Source of the DNA: Paenibacillus sp. FSL H3-0469
GTDB lineage: Bacteria > Bacillota > Bacilli > Paenibacillales > Paenibacillaceae
DNA length: 64,000 bases
NCBI RefSeq assembly: GCF_038051945.1
Contig: NZ_CP150302.1
Coordinates: 3,162,001 to 3,226,000, forward strand
Direction: 5' to 3'
Positions within the stretch are counted from its first letter, which is position 1. Every line of letters starts with the position of its first letter. Position numbers and translations under genes: made by a program. Positions 52,017-61,776 of the stretch are shown one piece after another. Under the pieces are notes generated by a model. That model saw only the letters and a program-made list of their open reading frames with translations, was not told the DNA's origin and searched no databases.

Positions 52017-52898
52017 TTATTTAATGGAGCCGACCATGGCACCCTTCTCGAAGTACTTCTGGAAGAACGGGTACATCACGATCAGCGGCAGGCTGGAGAT
52101 AACGATGGATGAGTACTTGATCATTTCAGACAGCTTCTTCAGCTCCGCCTGGGCCAGTGCATCGGCAATCATGCCGGGCTGCACCTGATTCTGAATCAGG
52201 ATCGAACGCAGCACCAATTGCAATGGGAACAGCCGCGAATCGTCCAGATAAATCATGGCATCGAAGTAAGAGTTCCACTGTCCCACGAAGGCATACAAGG
52301 CCAGCACGAAGATAATGGGCTTCGACAGCGGCAGCACAATCCGGAAGAAAATGCCCAGATCAGAGGCCCCGTCGATACTCGCCGCCTGAAACAGCTCTTT
52401 GGGCAGGCCCTGGAAATAGGTCTTCGCCAGAATAATATTGAACACGCTGATCGCCCCCGGCAGAATGACCGCCCACACCGTATTCAGCATCCCGAGATCC
52501 TTCACGACCAGATAAGTCGGAATCAGACCGCCGCCGAAGAACATCGTAATCAGGAAGAAGATCATCACCGGCCGCTTCCCGGCCAGCCCCTCAATGGACA
52601 GCGGATACGCCGCGAAGACGGAGAAGAAGACCGTAGCCAGCGCGAAGGCGGCAGAGTAGAACAAGGCGTTGAAGAAGCCGCGGATCATCGCGTCGTTGCT
52701 GAGAATTTTGACGTAACCTGTAATCGTCCAGTCCGACGGCGCAATAGCCAGCCCCTTGGTAATGAGCACATTCGGGGTTAAGAAGGAGGCCAGCACGACA
52801 TACACCAGCGGAAACAGAATGACCAGAATGAACAGACCGAGCAATATATACGTGATAACAACCAGAATCCGGTCCTTCCCGGAATATTGAATATCCAT
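52017..52898 (-). CDS. Carbohydrate ABC transporter permease (LplC/YtcP type)
   Basis: A 293-residue permease with six membrane helices, EAA loop LFQAASIDGASDLGIFFRIVLPLSKPI and the conserved FFQKYFEKGAMVGSIK end. It lies between the partner permease (12 bp upstream) and the binding-protein gene (17 bp downstream). AAAGGAGG ribosome site. Confidence 0.92.
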   Translation of the reverse strand: MDIQYSGKDRILVVITYILLGLFILVILFPLVYVVLASFLTPNVLITKGLAIAPSDWTITGYVKILSNDAMIRGFFNALFYSAAFALATVFFSVFAAYPLSIEGLAGKRPVMIFFLITMFFGGGLIPTYLVVKDLGMLNTVWAVILPGAISVFNIILAKTYFQGLPKELFQAASIDGASDLGIFFRIVLPLSKPIIFVLALYAFVGQWNSYFDAMIYLDDSRLFPLQLVLRSILIQNQVQPGMIADALAQAELKKLSEMIKYSSIVISSLPLIVMYPFFQKYFEKGAMVGSIK

Positions 52899-52910
52899 AC
52901 TTACCTCCTT

Positions 52911-53861
52911 TTAATACAGTCCTTCCCCTTCGTTCAGCCGCTTGACAACCGTATTGACGAAGACCAGCAGGATTACGTTAATGACCGAATTGAATAATCC
53001 GATAGCGGTGGAATAGGCATAATCGCCTGCCTGCAGACCCACCTTGTAGACATAGGTCGCAATAATCTCCGAGGTCGGGGTATTGAGCGCCGTCTGCATC
53101 AGGAAAGCCTTCTCATATCCGATCGACATGATGCCGCCTGCGGCAAGGATGAACAGCACGGCCATCACCGGCCTGAGCGCGGGCAGATCGATATGGCGGA
53201 TGCGCTTCAGCAGGGAAGCCCCGTCAATCGTTGCCGCATCATGAAGCTGCGGATCGACACCCGCCAACGTAGCCACATAGATAATCGAGGACCAGCCTGC
53301 CGTCTGCCAGATGCCTGACAGAATATACACGGACCGGAAGTAAGCAGGATCACTCATGAAGGACACCGGCTTCCCTGTAAAAGCAGTAATGAGCGCGTTC
53401 ACCACCCCTGTCGGCGACAGAAAGACAAACAGCATCCCTGCCACAACCACGACCGAAATAAAGTTAGGCGCATACACAATCAGCTGGATGTTCTTCTTCA
53501 GCTTCGCGCTGCGGATCAGGTTCAGCATAAGCGCCAGCACAATCGGCACCGGAAAACCAAGAATCAGCCCGTAGGCGCTTAATTTAAGCGTGTTCATTAA
53601 AATATCGTAGAAATTCGGCGAGGTGAGAAACCGCTGGAAGTGCTCGAAACCCACCCATGCGCTGCCCATGATGCCCTTGCGCGGGCTGAAATCCTTGAAT
53701 GCAATCATCGCGCCGTACATCGGAACGTATTTGAATATAACCGTGAGAATTACAGCTGGAGCCAAGAATAAATACAGGATATAATTCCGGCGCATGTAGC
53801 TTAGCCACGACCTGTGCTTGGTGAGGCTTGTTCTCCCGGGTTGAGCCATCGGATTTGCCAA
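52911..53861 (-). CDS. Carbohydrate ABC transporter permease (LplB/YteP type)
   Basis: A 316-residue permease with YVPMYGAMIAFKDF in the first loop, EAA loop LHDAATIDGASLLKRIRHIDLPALRP and the end VVKRLNEGEGLY. First gene of the fructan-import operon. TTG start at 53861 behind AGGGGGAAG; the next ATG (53849) is too far from that site. Confidence 0.9.
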   Translation of the reverse strand: MANPMAQPGRTSLTKHRSWLSYMRRNYILYLFLAPAVILTVIFKYVPMYGAMIAFKDFSPRKGIMGSAWVGFEHFQRFLTSPNFYDILMNTLKLSAYGLILGFPVPIVLALMLNLIRSAKLKKNIQLIVYAPNFISVVVVAGMLFVFLSPTGVVNALITAFTGKPVSFMSDPAYFRSVYILSGIWQTAGWSSIIYVATLAGVDPQLHDAATIDGASLLKRIRHIDLPALRPVMAVLFILAAGGIMSIGYEKAFLMQTALNTPTSEIIATYVYKVGLQAGDYAYSTAIGLFNSVINVILLVFVNTVVKRLNEGEGLY

Positions 53862-54182
53862 TCTTCTTCCCCCTTCTTATTTTTGCATTCGCCCCTAATG
53901 AATAGGTTTACATTTTTACATTTGACCATGTTTTGCATTTACAATTTATCAGAGAATCTGGCAAGAAGTCAATGCATTTTGTGCAAAAAAATAAATAAAT
54001 TCGTGCATTATACGGTGCAAATGTAACAAATACATATAAAACAAGCACTAATCCGTTACTTTTCACTTGAATATGTAAATCATATTTGTGCATTTGTAAA
54101 ATTTCGTTGTCAATTTTGCTGATATGCTATATATTAGGTAACAGAGACAACAAATATGGGGAAATAAAGGTGGAACACAGTG
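53862..54182. promoter_or_regulatory. Divergent fructan-operon control region with TGCA-containing repeats
   Basis: This 321-bp AT-rich gap separates the importer operon from its LacI regulator. For the regulator, TTGTCA (54107-54112), 17 bp, TATATT (54130-54135) is a good promoter. Leftward, TTGACT-N18-TAAATT near 53945-53974 may serve the importer. Several related motifs (GTGCATT, GTGCAAA, ATGCATT, TTGCATT) cluster between 53930 and 54095 and are plausible degenerate regulator sites. Confidence 0.45.
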
Positions 54183-55223
54183 ATGAAGAAAGCCAAGGTC
54201 ACCATTCAAGACATTGCCGATGCCCTGGGAATCTCCAGAAACACGGCCTCCAAGGCATTGAACGGCGCAGAGAGCGTTCCTCCCGAGACCCGGGAGAAGG
54301 TACTCAGCAAGGCCGCCGAGCTTAAATATAAACAATTCTCTTATATGGAGACCGCAGGCAGCAGCTCCGATCAGCAGGGCAATATCGCCCTCCTGACCAG
54401 CAACCTGCCTAACAGCTCCCACTTCGGCTCCCAGCTGCTCAGCGGACTGGAGAAGCGCATCAGTACAGAGGGCTACACCCTGTCCATTTATTTTGTCCGG
54501 GAGAACGATATTAACGCCATGGCTCTGCCCGGTAATTTCGAGCCTTCTAATGTTGACGGGATTATCTGTATTGAAATGTTCAACAAGGAGTACAGCGGAC
54601 TGATTACCGGTCTCGGCATTCCGACGATCTTCATCGACTGCGCGGCGGACATTGTCTACCCTGAGCTGAAGGCGGACCTGCTGCTTATGGAGAATGAACA
54701 CAGCGTGTATGCGATGACCCGTAAGCTGATGGACCACGGTGTGCAGAGCTTCGGATTCGTCGGCGATTACAACCATTGCCGCAGCTTCCATGAACGGTGG
54801 ACAGGCTTCAACAGAGCGCTCTCTGCAGCCGGTATCCCGCTGATTCCCGAATCCTGCATTGTCGGCCAGGACAAGGATTACCTGCTGGAGGCGGACTGGA
54901 TGGACCAGCAGCTGGAGGCGCTCGGCCAGTGGCCCTCCGCCTTCATCTGTGCGAATGACTTCATTGCCATCAGCGTGATGAAATCGCTTAAGAACAGAGG
55001 GGTCAAGGTACCGGAGCAGGTAGCGGTCTGCGGCTTCGATGACGCTTCGGAATCGCGGGTCATCGAGCCTCATCTCTCGACCGTACATATCTACAGCAGC
55101 CATATGGGGATTGTCTCGGCAGAGATGCTGCTCTCCAGAATCAAGGACCCGGCCCGGCCGTATCAGGTGACGCATGTCGCCACTGACGTTCTATTCAGAG
55201 ACTCTACTCCCGTACCGAACTAA
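54183..55223 (+). CDS. LacI-family regulator of the fructan locus
   Basis: A 346-residue LacI protein: helix-turn-helix [35 protein letters not shown], then an effector domain ([51 protein letters not shown]). It is divergent from the importer-GH32 operon and followed by a fructokinase 20 bp downstream, so it should respond to a fructose-containing sugar or phosphate. The ATG at 54183 and a GTG three bases earlier both suit the AAAGGTGG site. Confidence 0.9.
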   Translation: MKKAKVTIQDIADALGISRNTASKALNGAESVPPETREKVLSKAAELKYKQFSYMETAGSSSDQQGNIALLTSNLPNSSHFGSQLLSGLEKRISTEGYTLSIYFVRENDINAMALPGNFEPSNVDGIICIEMFNKEYSGLITGLGIPTIFIDCAADIVYPELKADLLLMENEHSVYAMTRKLMDHGVQSFGFVGDYNHCRSFHERWTGFNRALSAAGIPLIPESCIVGQDKDYLLEADWMDQQLEALGQWPSAFICANDFIAISVMKSLKNRGVKVPEQVAVCGFDDASESRVIEPHLSTVHIYSSHMGIVSAEMLLSRIKDPARPYQVTHVATDVLFRDSTPVPN

Positions 55224-55243
55224 TTCCGCAGGAGGTTACTATC

Positions 55244-56212
55244 GTGCAATCCAAGAATACAGTCCTTTGCGTGGGCGAGCTGCTCATCGATTTCTTCTGC
55301 ACCGAGGCGGACGTCAGCCTGACTGAAGGCCGGCATTTCGCCAAGCAGGCCGGCGGGGCACCGGCGAACGTAAGTGCAGCCATCGCCCGGCTCGGGGGAC
55401 GCTCCGCCTTCCTCGGCAAGGTCGGAGCCGATCCCTTCGGCCTCTTCCTGAAGCAGACGCTGGAAGAACAGCACGTAGACACCTCGATGCTGCTGCTTGA
55501 TCCCGCAGCACCGACCACGCTGGCCTTCGTCTCGCGTTCAGCAAACGGAGAGCGCGACTTCGTGTTCCACCGTGGGGCTGACCGGCTGCTAAGGCTGGAG
55601 GAGCTTGACCGGGCAGCTATCCGGGAGACTTCCATGATTCATTTCGGGTCGGCGACTGCCCTGCTGGCCGAGCCCTTCCGCGAAGTGTATATAACGATGA
55701 TGGATGAAGCGAAGACGAATGGGCATTTCATCTCCTTCGACCCTAATTACCGGGGCGACCTGTGGACCGGGCGACAGGATGAATTCATCGCGCTGTCCAG
55801 AGGCGGTATCTCCAAGGCCGATCTGGTGAAGGTCAGCGACGAGGAGCTGCAGATTATTACTGGCGAAGCGGACCGCGATGCCGCCCTTGATCTGCTGCAT
55901 GAATGGGGAGCGGGAACCGTTGCCGTGACTCTGGGCAAAGACGGCACCCTGATCTCCTCCCCGGATTCCCGCATGCTGATTCCGAGCATTACCGTAGAGT
56001 CCATCGATTCCACCGGTGCCGGCGATGCTTTTATCGGGGCTCTGCTCTGCCGGATCAGCCAGCTGGCGCATCCGGCAGACTTTACCCGCAGCGCAGAGCA
56101 GCAGAGGGACTTCGTTACCTTCGCCAACCGGGTGGGGGCCATTGTCTGCACCAAGATCGGGGCGATTGCTGCGCTGCCGACACTGGACGAGGTGCGGGCT
56201 TTTGCCGGGTAA
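55244..56212 (+). CDS. PfkB-family fructokinase
   Basis: A 322-residue ribokinase-fold kinase: [17 protein letters not shown] (substrate loop, about 37-52), [13 protein letters not shown] and the anion-hole/base motif DSTGAGDAF (Asp261 catalytic). It phosphorylates the fructose released by the GH32 enzyme. GTG start behind GCAGGAGG. Co-directional with the LacI gene and followed by a strong terminator. Confidence 0.92.
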   Translation: MQSKNTVLCVGELLIDFFCTEADVSLTEGRHFAKQAGGAPANVSAAIARLGGRSAFLGKVGADPFGLFLKQTLEEQHVDTSMLLLDPAAPTTLAFVSRSANGERDFVFHRGADRLLRLEELDRAAIRETSMIHFGSATALLAEPFREVYITMMDEAKTNGHFISFDPNYRGDLWTGRQDEFIALSRGGISKADLVKVSDEELQIITGEADRDAALDLLHEWGAGTVAVTLGKDGTLISSPDSRMLIPSITVESIDSTGAGDAFIGALLCRISQLAHPADFTRSAEQQRDFVTFANRVGAIVCTKIGAIAALPTLDEVRAFAG

Positions 56213-56264
56213 GCTGCAGAGCGTGATAGTATAGGCATCAAGTCCTGATGCCTGAGTAGTGCAA

Positions 56265-56312
56265 AAGGTGTTCCTTAGCCGTCTGATTGCAGACGGCCAG
56301 GGAACACCTTTT
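56265..56312 (+). terminator. Terminator of the LacI-fructokinase unit
   Basis: AAGGTGTTCC pairs with GGAACACCTT, with inner GCCGTCTG/CAGACGGC, then TTTTTG. A smaller GGCATCA/TGATGCC hairpin precedes it at 56234-56252. Confidence 0.9.
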
Positions 56313-56469
56313 TGTATAGGGAGCTTTATTGCTGCCAGAACCGATGACGGAGAACCGCTGTGGAGCCGCTGCTGAACCAATCATTACCTGCTGTTTTCAT
56401 CACAGACACAGGAGCGTGGCACGTAATATGATAAGCACAATATCATACGACTGAAGGAGCAGCTTGTGC

Positions 56470-57168
56470 ATGAAAATGAAACAAGAATTCGATCATCTCA
56501 TGGCGTTTGCCAAGGATTTAATTAATGAGAATCTCGGCTTTTATTACGATATTAATTATGGTTACTTCCAGCCGGAGACCCACCCGATTATAGACTTCAT
56601 CCGGCTGATCGGCAGACGTATCCAGAGCCAGCTCATGCTGATGCCCGCGCTCTACGGGGAGGTCGATCAGCTGGAGCGGATGTTCTCGGACAACCTCTTC
56701 TTTGATGAATGGGCCGAGGTTACGCTCGACGGACGGAGCTTCCACTTCCTGATGCGGCAGATCGACAATAGCAGCAGAATCATCAACCTGGCACGTGACC
56801 TCGTCTTCCCCTCCCCCTGGATTCCCCGCAAGCTGCGCGACAGTCTGATCCGCATCGGTGAAGGTACTCTGAACGGAAGCTGGCGGCAGGATAAGGATCA
56901 TCAGGTTACCTTGTGGCTTCCGATGGGCATCTCCTTCGTTGAAGGCTCAGGACATCATTCCATCACGGCGGGGATCGCCAAGGGTGAAGGGGAGCTCTAC
57001 CCTACCTCGGTCTATGACATCAGTCTCATCTACGATCACGTATATACCGACGGCAAGTACTACTACAGAACGCATGACCGTTCGATCATCTCCGAGGTTC
57101 ATTTCGTGGAATGCGCCGCCATCTTTGAGATCGGCCGGATTATGGCGGAGCAGAAGATTATTTTCTGA
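56470..57168 (+). CDS. DUF6710-like protein of unknown function
   Basis: A 232-residue soluble protein. Recognisable stretches include FDHLMAFAKDLINENLGFYYDINYGYFQPETHPIIDFIRLIGRRIQ, WRQDKDHQVTLWLPMGISFVEGSGHHSI and the YDHVYTDGKYYYRTHDR end. This resembles the DUF6710 family of Firmicutes, whose function is unknown. The ATG at 56470 suits the AAGGAG site; an upstream in-frame TTG is four bases from it. It is convergent with the bceB-like gene, five bases apart. Confidence 0.7.
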   Translation: MKMKQEFDHLMAFAKDLINENLGFYYDINYGYFQPETHPIIDFIRLIGRRIQSQLMLMPALYGEVDQLERMFSDNLFFDEWAEVTLDGRSFHFLMRQIDNSSRIINLARDLVFPSPWIPRKLRDSLIRIGEGTLNGSWRQDKDHQVTLWLPMGISFVEGSGHHSITAGIAKGEGELYPTSVYDISLIYDHVYTDGKYYYRTHDRSIISEVHFVECAAIFEIGRIMAEQKIIF

Positions 57169-57173
57169 GGGAC

Positions 57174-59252
57174 CTACAGCATCCCCAGCTCAGCGAAATA
57201 CTTTCTGCGGCTGGTGAAATAGAAGGCGGTCTGCATGATGAAGAATATACCCGCTATGAGAGAGGCCCGGCCAAGCGGTCCTGCAAGCCCGTAGGTGCCG
57301 CTGAGCAGCACGAAGAAATAGTACAGCCCCAACCCAAGACCGCCTGCAGCCGGCAGCATAAAGACGATGGCCAACTCCTTGGAGACGAGCTGGCGCAGCT
57401 CCTTCGGGGTTACCCCCAGCCGTTTCAGCGAGACCATGGTTTCCTTCTGCACATCCATCTCGGACCATACTTTGTGATACAGCACCAGACCGGCAGCAAT
57501 CATGAACAAAGCTCCGAGGAACATAATGATGAAGAATTTGGCTCCGTTTGCCTCCAGCTCACGGGTGAGCAGCTCCCCGCGGAAGACCGGCTGCAGCTCC
57601 TCATGCTCTGCCCGCGTCCGGTCCCCGGCATTATGATTCGGCTGGTCAGGTGTCGTCCAGTAAGTCGCATCATAACCGTTGCGTATCCGCAGGTTGTCCA
57701 CCAGTGCCGCCAAGCCGGCATCACTAAGGTCGCCGCTGAGCAGGTGGACCTTCTTCACCTGACCAGCCTGAGCGGCGAGCGCCGCTGCCTTGAGCCGTTC
57801 AAAGACAGTGTCGTCCACAACCATGGCTTCCCCGAAAGCGGAGGAAGCCGTTTCAACCGAATTAATAAACGGTTCCGTGACCTCAACGATATCATCAGCA
57901 TGATATTCCTGAATCACAGCGCCCTGCATAGCCCGCAGCAGCGGCTCCTTTTCTCCGCCCGCCTCCCGTATCTTCTTCTCCGCTTGTTCCGGCGTTATCG
58001 TTGCCAGAATCGTATCCGGTATATTAACTTTCTTATGCACCTGGCGCACCCTGGCATTCAGCGACTGTGTCTCCCCAAGCTCATAGGCTGTTCCGAGCAG
58101 CCGGTTGAATGCGCTCTCCCCGATGACCATCGACTGTGTATCCCACAGCTCCCAGGCCCCTTTATCCTGCCGGAATTCGGGTATTGCCACGTACTCAAGC
58201 GTCTCATTTCGTTCCAGCCTGTCCCCGCTGCCCTTGAACAATGCTGCGATTTCTTCTTCCCCGATGACATTGACCGGACCACTCTCTACGAAGAGAACAT
58301 CATAGGGGGTGTTCCGCTGAATAGTTTCCCTGGTTGTGGCGTACATGGTATATGTTAATCCGATGAAGAACATGGCCCCGGCAATCAGCAGAGTGACGAT
58401 GTACAGCGTAGTTGTATAGGAAGCCATGCGGTGACTTAAGTTCGCCATGACCAACAGGTTGTTATTATAAAGCCGTCTGAACCGCTTCATAACCGACTTG
58501 GCGGTGCTCACTCCCGTGCCGATCATTACATAAGGACAGACCATAGTAAGTACGATGAAGACCACGCAGAGTGCAGTGCTTCGGCCAAACCCGTTGCTCA
58601 GCAAGGTTGCCGGCAGCATGACTGCAGAGACAGCAAATATGATCAGCGCAAGCAGGCCCCATCCCGGGCTGTGTTCACCGGCTTCCCGGACATGAGCCGA
58701 CTTCAGAATCCGCACAACCGGCATTTTACGGATATAGATGAGGTTGAATCCGGCATTTAGAAGGGCAATAACCAGGAAGATCCCGCTCCCTAGGAGCAGA
58801 CTGCCCGCACTAAGCCCGAACTGCAGCTTGTTCTCCGGCAGAATCTGATTGATGCCCATATAAAATAGCTTGCCGAACACCACACCAGACACCAGTCCGC
58901 TAACCAGAGAGACGGCGGCGACGCCCAGATTTTCCAGCAAGAGCAGCTTCGACAGGTCTCTGGTCGTCATGCCGAGCGTGATGTACGTACCGAATTCCCT
59001 GCCCCTGTATTTCAGGAAAGAAAAGTTGCTGTAGGTAACAAACACTACCGAGAACAGCACAACTCCGATCAGGGAGAGACGCACAATATCATAGAGTGTG
59101 GAATCCCCTACCTGACGCAGAATATCGGGATTATAGAGCAGGCTGCCGAACATGAACAGAATGGCGACAATTAGCGTATTTACGAAATAGAGAGAGACAT
59201 ATTTTTTAACGTTGAACAGGAAGTTCTTGCGGATAATGGCGCGGAACGTCAT
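57174..59252 (-). CDS. BceB-type ABC permease (antimicrobial-peptide detoxification)
   Basis: A 692-residue FtsX-family permease with the BceB layout: about ten membrane helices and a large extracellular domain (about residues 315-540) that binds the peptide or its lipid-II-cycle complex. YRGREFGTYITLGMTTRDL and a MVSLKRLGVTPKEL coupling loop are typical. With the ATPase, sensor kinase and regulator it forms a Bce-like module that senses cell-wall-active peptides and frees their targets. Start overlaps the ATPase stop by four bases. Confidence 0.9.
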   Translation of the reverse strand: MTFRAIIRKNFLFNVKKYVSLYFVNTLIVAILFMFGSLLYNPDILRQVGDSTLYDIVRLSLIGVVLFSVVFVTYSNFSFLKYRGREFGTYITLGMTTRDLSKLLLLENLGVAAVSLVSGLVSGVVFGKLFYMGINQILPENKLQFGLSAGSLLLGSGIFLVIALLNAGFNLIYIRKMPVVRILKSAHVREAGEHSPGWGLLALIIFAVSAVMLPATLLSNGFGRSTALCVVFIVLTMVCPYVMIGTGVSTAKSVMKRFRRLYNNNLLVMANLSHRMASYTTTLYIVTLLIAGAMFFIGLTYTMYATTRETIQRNTPYDVLFVESGPVNVIGEEEIAALFKGSGDRLERNETLEYVAIPEFRQDKGAWELWDTQSMVIGESAFNRLLGTAYELGETQSLNARVRQVHKKVNIPDTILATITPEQAEKKIREAGGEKEPLLRAMQGAVIQEYHADDIVEVTEPFINSVETASSAFGEAMVVDDTVFERLKAAALAAQAGQVKKVHLLSGDLSDAGLAALVDNLRIRNGYDATYWTTPDQPNHNAGDRTRAEHEELQPVFRGELLTRELEANGAKFFIIMFLGALFMIAAGLVLYHKVWSEMDVQKETMVSLKRLGVTPKELRQLVSKELAIVFMLPAAGGLGLGLYYFFVLLSGTYGLAGPLGRASLIAGIFFIMQTAFYFTSRRKYFAELGML

Positions 59253-60006
59253 AACGGCTTCCCTCCGAGCACACTTTGCGCCTCCAGAATTTTATCGAAG
59301 AACGGCTTCCGCTCTCCGGCCGTCCGGATCTCGAATTCAAGCTGCCCGTCCCTGATAAAAATCACCCTCCGGCAAAATGACGCCGCAAACGGATCATGCG
59401 TCACCATCAAAATGGTGCTTCCCAGCCGTTCATTGAGAGAGGTCAGCATCTCCATCAGTTGATGGGCGGATCGGGAGTCCAGATTCCCCGTAGGCTCATC
59501 CGCCAGAATCACCGCCGGATCATTCACTACCGCCCGGGCGGCTGCGGCTCTCTGCTTCTGCCCGCCGGAGAGATGGTAAGGGTACTTGTCCTTCAGCTCC
59601 GCAATGCTGAGCAGCGCCATCAGCGGACCCAGCCTGTGCTCAATCTCCTCCGGGCTTCGGCGGTCCAGAATCAGCGGCAGCGAGATATTCTCCTGAAGGG
59701 TCAGACTGTCCAGCAGGTTGAAATCCTGAAACACATAACCGAGCCGCTCCCGCCTGAATAGAGCCATCTGATCGTTCGACAGCTTCGTAATGTCCTGCCC
59801 GTCAATGATGACTTCGCCGGAGGTAGCCCGGTCTATGCCGGACAGAATATTCAGCAGAGTGGTTTTGCCGCTGCCGCTGGGTCCCATAATCCCGACGAAA
59901 TCTCCCTGTTCCACAGCGAAGCTGAGCGAATCGAGAGCGGAGACTCCCGTACCGCCTTGAAGGCGTTATGCACTTTGACTAGCTGATTAATGGTGATGAC
60001 ATCCAT
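59249..60006 (-). CDS. BceA-type ABC ATPase, apparently frameshifted near its N-terminus
   Basis: From an in-frame GTG at 59914 the frame has Walker [10 protein letters not shown], signature LSGGQKQR, Walker [14 protein letters not shown] and the switch His, but lacks about 30 essential N-terminal residues. They are present in another frame: the ATG at 60006, with an AGGGGAGG site, reads [17 protein letters not shown] and then must shift at about 59950-59957 to [20 protein letters not shown]. One extra base there would give 252 residues, the usual BceA length. Either the gene is broken in this strain or there is a one-base sequencing error. Confidence 0.85.
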
Positions 60007-60094
60007 TTTTCGTATCCTCCCCTTTACAATCTTATGTTCTAAATAAAGTATAAAGGGGAGCCCCCGGTGCTTGAATGCATTTACCTTTCAGAAG

Positions 60095-60110
60095 CTTACA
60101 TTTACGTAAG
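60095..60110. promoter_or_regulatory. Candidate BceR-type operator
   Basis: CTTACATTTACGTAAG is an inverted repeat with CTTAC/GTAAG arms about 90 bp before the ATPase start, in the spacer between the kinase and ATPase genes. Bce-type regulators bind TTACA/TGTAA-like repeats in this position. Confidence 0.45.
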
Positions 60111-60136
60111 GTGAATCGTATGTACCCTATACAGTC

Positions 60137-61120
60137 TTATATTGTGGGGAAAGTAAAGGTGAACTCCGTCCCTATCCCCCGCTTCGAATCCAGCTTGACG
60201 GTATGGCCAAGCTTGTCTGCGGTATACTTCACCATGTAGAGGCCGATACCGGTAGCAGAGCGGTACTTCCTTCCATTCTTGCCTGTAAAAAAGGGCTCAA
60301 ACACCCGCGGCACATCCTCAGGGTCTATGCCTATGCCTTCGTCCCTCACGGTAAGCAACGTTCCGCCCTCCTTGACCAGACCGGTTACAGTTACCGTCCC
60401 GCCCTTCAGACTATACTTCACGGCGTTGCTGAGGACCTGCTCCAGCATGAAGCTGCACCATTTCTCATCCGTATAGACCTCCAGATGCTCGTCCACAGCA
60501 ATCTTCGGATACACTCCCGAATAGATAAACTCCCGTTTGTGCGCATTGACCGATTTCGTCACCACCCTGTGCAGGTTCACCTTCTCCGGTCTGTAATCGC
60601 GCGGGAACTCCTCCAGCCGCAGCATATTCAGGCACTCCTCCAGGCTCCGCGTCAGCTTCCCGTTCTCTTCCCGGATATCCTGCAGGGCCTCTTCAGACCC
60701 GCTCTCCGCCGCCAGATCAATGACGGACACCGAGACCTTCATATTGTGAATCCACTGGGAGAACAAGCGGTTCCGCTCCTTGGCCGAGCTGCCGAGCCGG
60801 TAGATCCGTTTGTTATACTCCTCATGAATTTCATTGATAGTGCCAAAAATAAGCCTGTCCGCCACATCCGCAGCATTGATCTCAAGATGCGGGCTGAGCC
60901 GTGAATCGGCAAGCTTATCCGTGAATTTGTACAACCGCAGGACAGCAACGGACAGATAGACCACAAGCAGAAACAAGCTTACACCGAGCGGATACAGAAT
61001 ATCATCCACACCATAAAAAACATAAGAAAACAGGATAAGAATCACTGTATTCAGGAGATAGAGCAGAACCATGCCTTTTTTGAGCTGCAGCAGTTCAAAG
61101 GTCTGCGTGATCCAAGACAT
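60137..61120 (-). CDS. BceS-type intramembrane-sensing histidine kinase
   Basis: 327 residues: two closely spaced N-terminal membrane helices (about 16-36 and 42-62) with almost no extracellular loop, the mark of kinases that read transporter activity rather than a ligand. The H-box is SQWIHNMKVSVSVI (His125); N-box EQVLSNAVKYS and G-boxes DEGIGIDPEDVPRVFEPFF and GIGLYMVKY follow. Its start overlaps the regulator gene by 26 bp. It should be activated by the adjacent ABC transporter. Confidence 0.9.
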   Translation of the reverse strand: MSWITQTFELLQLKKGMVLLYLLNTVILILFSYVFYGVDDILYPLGVSLFLLVVYLSVAVLRLYKFTDKLADSRLSPHLEINAADVADRLIFGTINEIHEEYNKRIYRLGSSAKERNRLFSQWIHNMKVSVSVIDLAAESGSEEALQDIREENGKLTRSLEECLNMLRLEEFPRDYRPEKVNLHRVVTKSVNAHKREFIYSGVYPKIAVDEHLEVYTDEKWCSFMLEQVLSNAVKYSLKGGTVTVTGLVKEGGTLLTVRDEGIGIDPEDVPRVFEPFFTGKNGRKYRSATGIGLYMVKYTADKLGHTVKLDSKRGIGTEFTFTFPTI

Positions 61121-61775
61121 AACCCACTCCCCTTTTGGTCGTAATCAACTGATGGAGCCCGTACTGGCTCAGCTTCTTTTTGATCCGGGTAATATTGACG
61201 GTTAGGGTATTGTCATCCACGAAGGTCTGCTCATCCCACAGTGCCTCCAGCAGCTCTTCCCGCGAGAGAATGCCGCCGGCATTCTTCATGAACATCTGCA
61301 TCAGCAGGAATTCATTCTTGCTTAGCTCAATAACCTGCTCCTTATACTCCAGCTTCATCGTATCGGTATGCAGCTTAAGTCCGCCAACTGTACACGCATT
61401 GTGTTCTTCCCGACGGTAGGCCCGGCGCAACACTGCGTTGATCTTGGCGAGCAGAATGCCGATCTTGAAGGGCTTGGTCACATAATCATCCGCCCCGTAT
61501 TCCATCCCGCGGATCTGTTCACTCTCATCGCTGCGTGCGGAGAGGATGATAATCGGCACCTGCATGGTTTTGCGCAGCACCTTCAGGTAATAGAAGCCGT
61601 CGAGGGTCGGCAGATTAATGTCCAGCAGAATCAGCTGCGGCCTGCTTCTCTCCGCCTGTTCGATAATCCGGCTGAAATCACTCACCGTATCCACCGCGAA
61701 ATGATACGCCAGCAGGTATTCCTGAATGTACTTCTGCAGCTTCAGGTCATCCTCGATAATCAGTATTTTATCCAT
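61095..61775 (-). CDS. BceR-type (OmpR-family) response regulator
   Basis: 226 residues: receiver domain with Asp52 in LLDINLP and Lys in VTKPFK, then an OmpR-type winged helix (IELSKNEFLLMQMFMKNAGGILSREELLEALW ... LTVNITRIKKKL). The family activates the adjacent bceAB-type genes. The start codon lies one base after the stop of the LacI gene upstream, and its ribosome site GGGAG is inside that gene, so the two are probably co-transcribed. Confidence 0.91.
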   Translation of the reverse strand: MDKILIIEDDLKLQKYIQEYLLAYHFAVDTVSDFSRIIEQAERSRPQLILLDINLPTLDGFYYLKVLRKTMQVPIIILSARSDESEQIRGMEYGADDYVTKPFKIGILLAKINAVLRRAYRREEHNACTVGGLKLHTDTMKLEYKEQVIELSKNEFLLMQMFMKNAGGILSREELLEALWDEQTFVDDNTLTVNITRIKKKLSQYGLHQLITTKRGVGYVLDHADL

Positions 61776-61776
61776 C

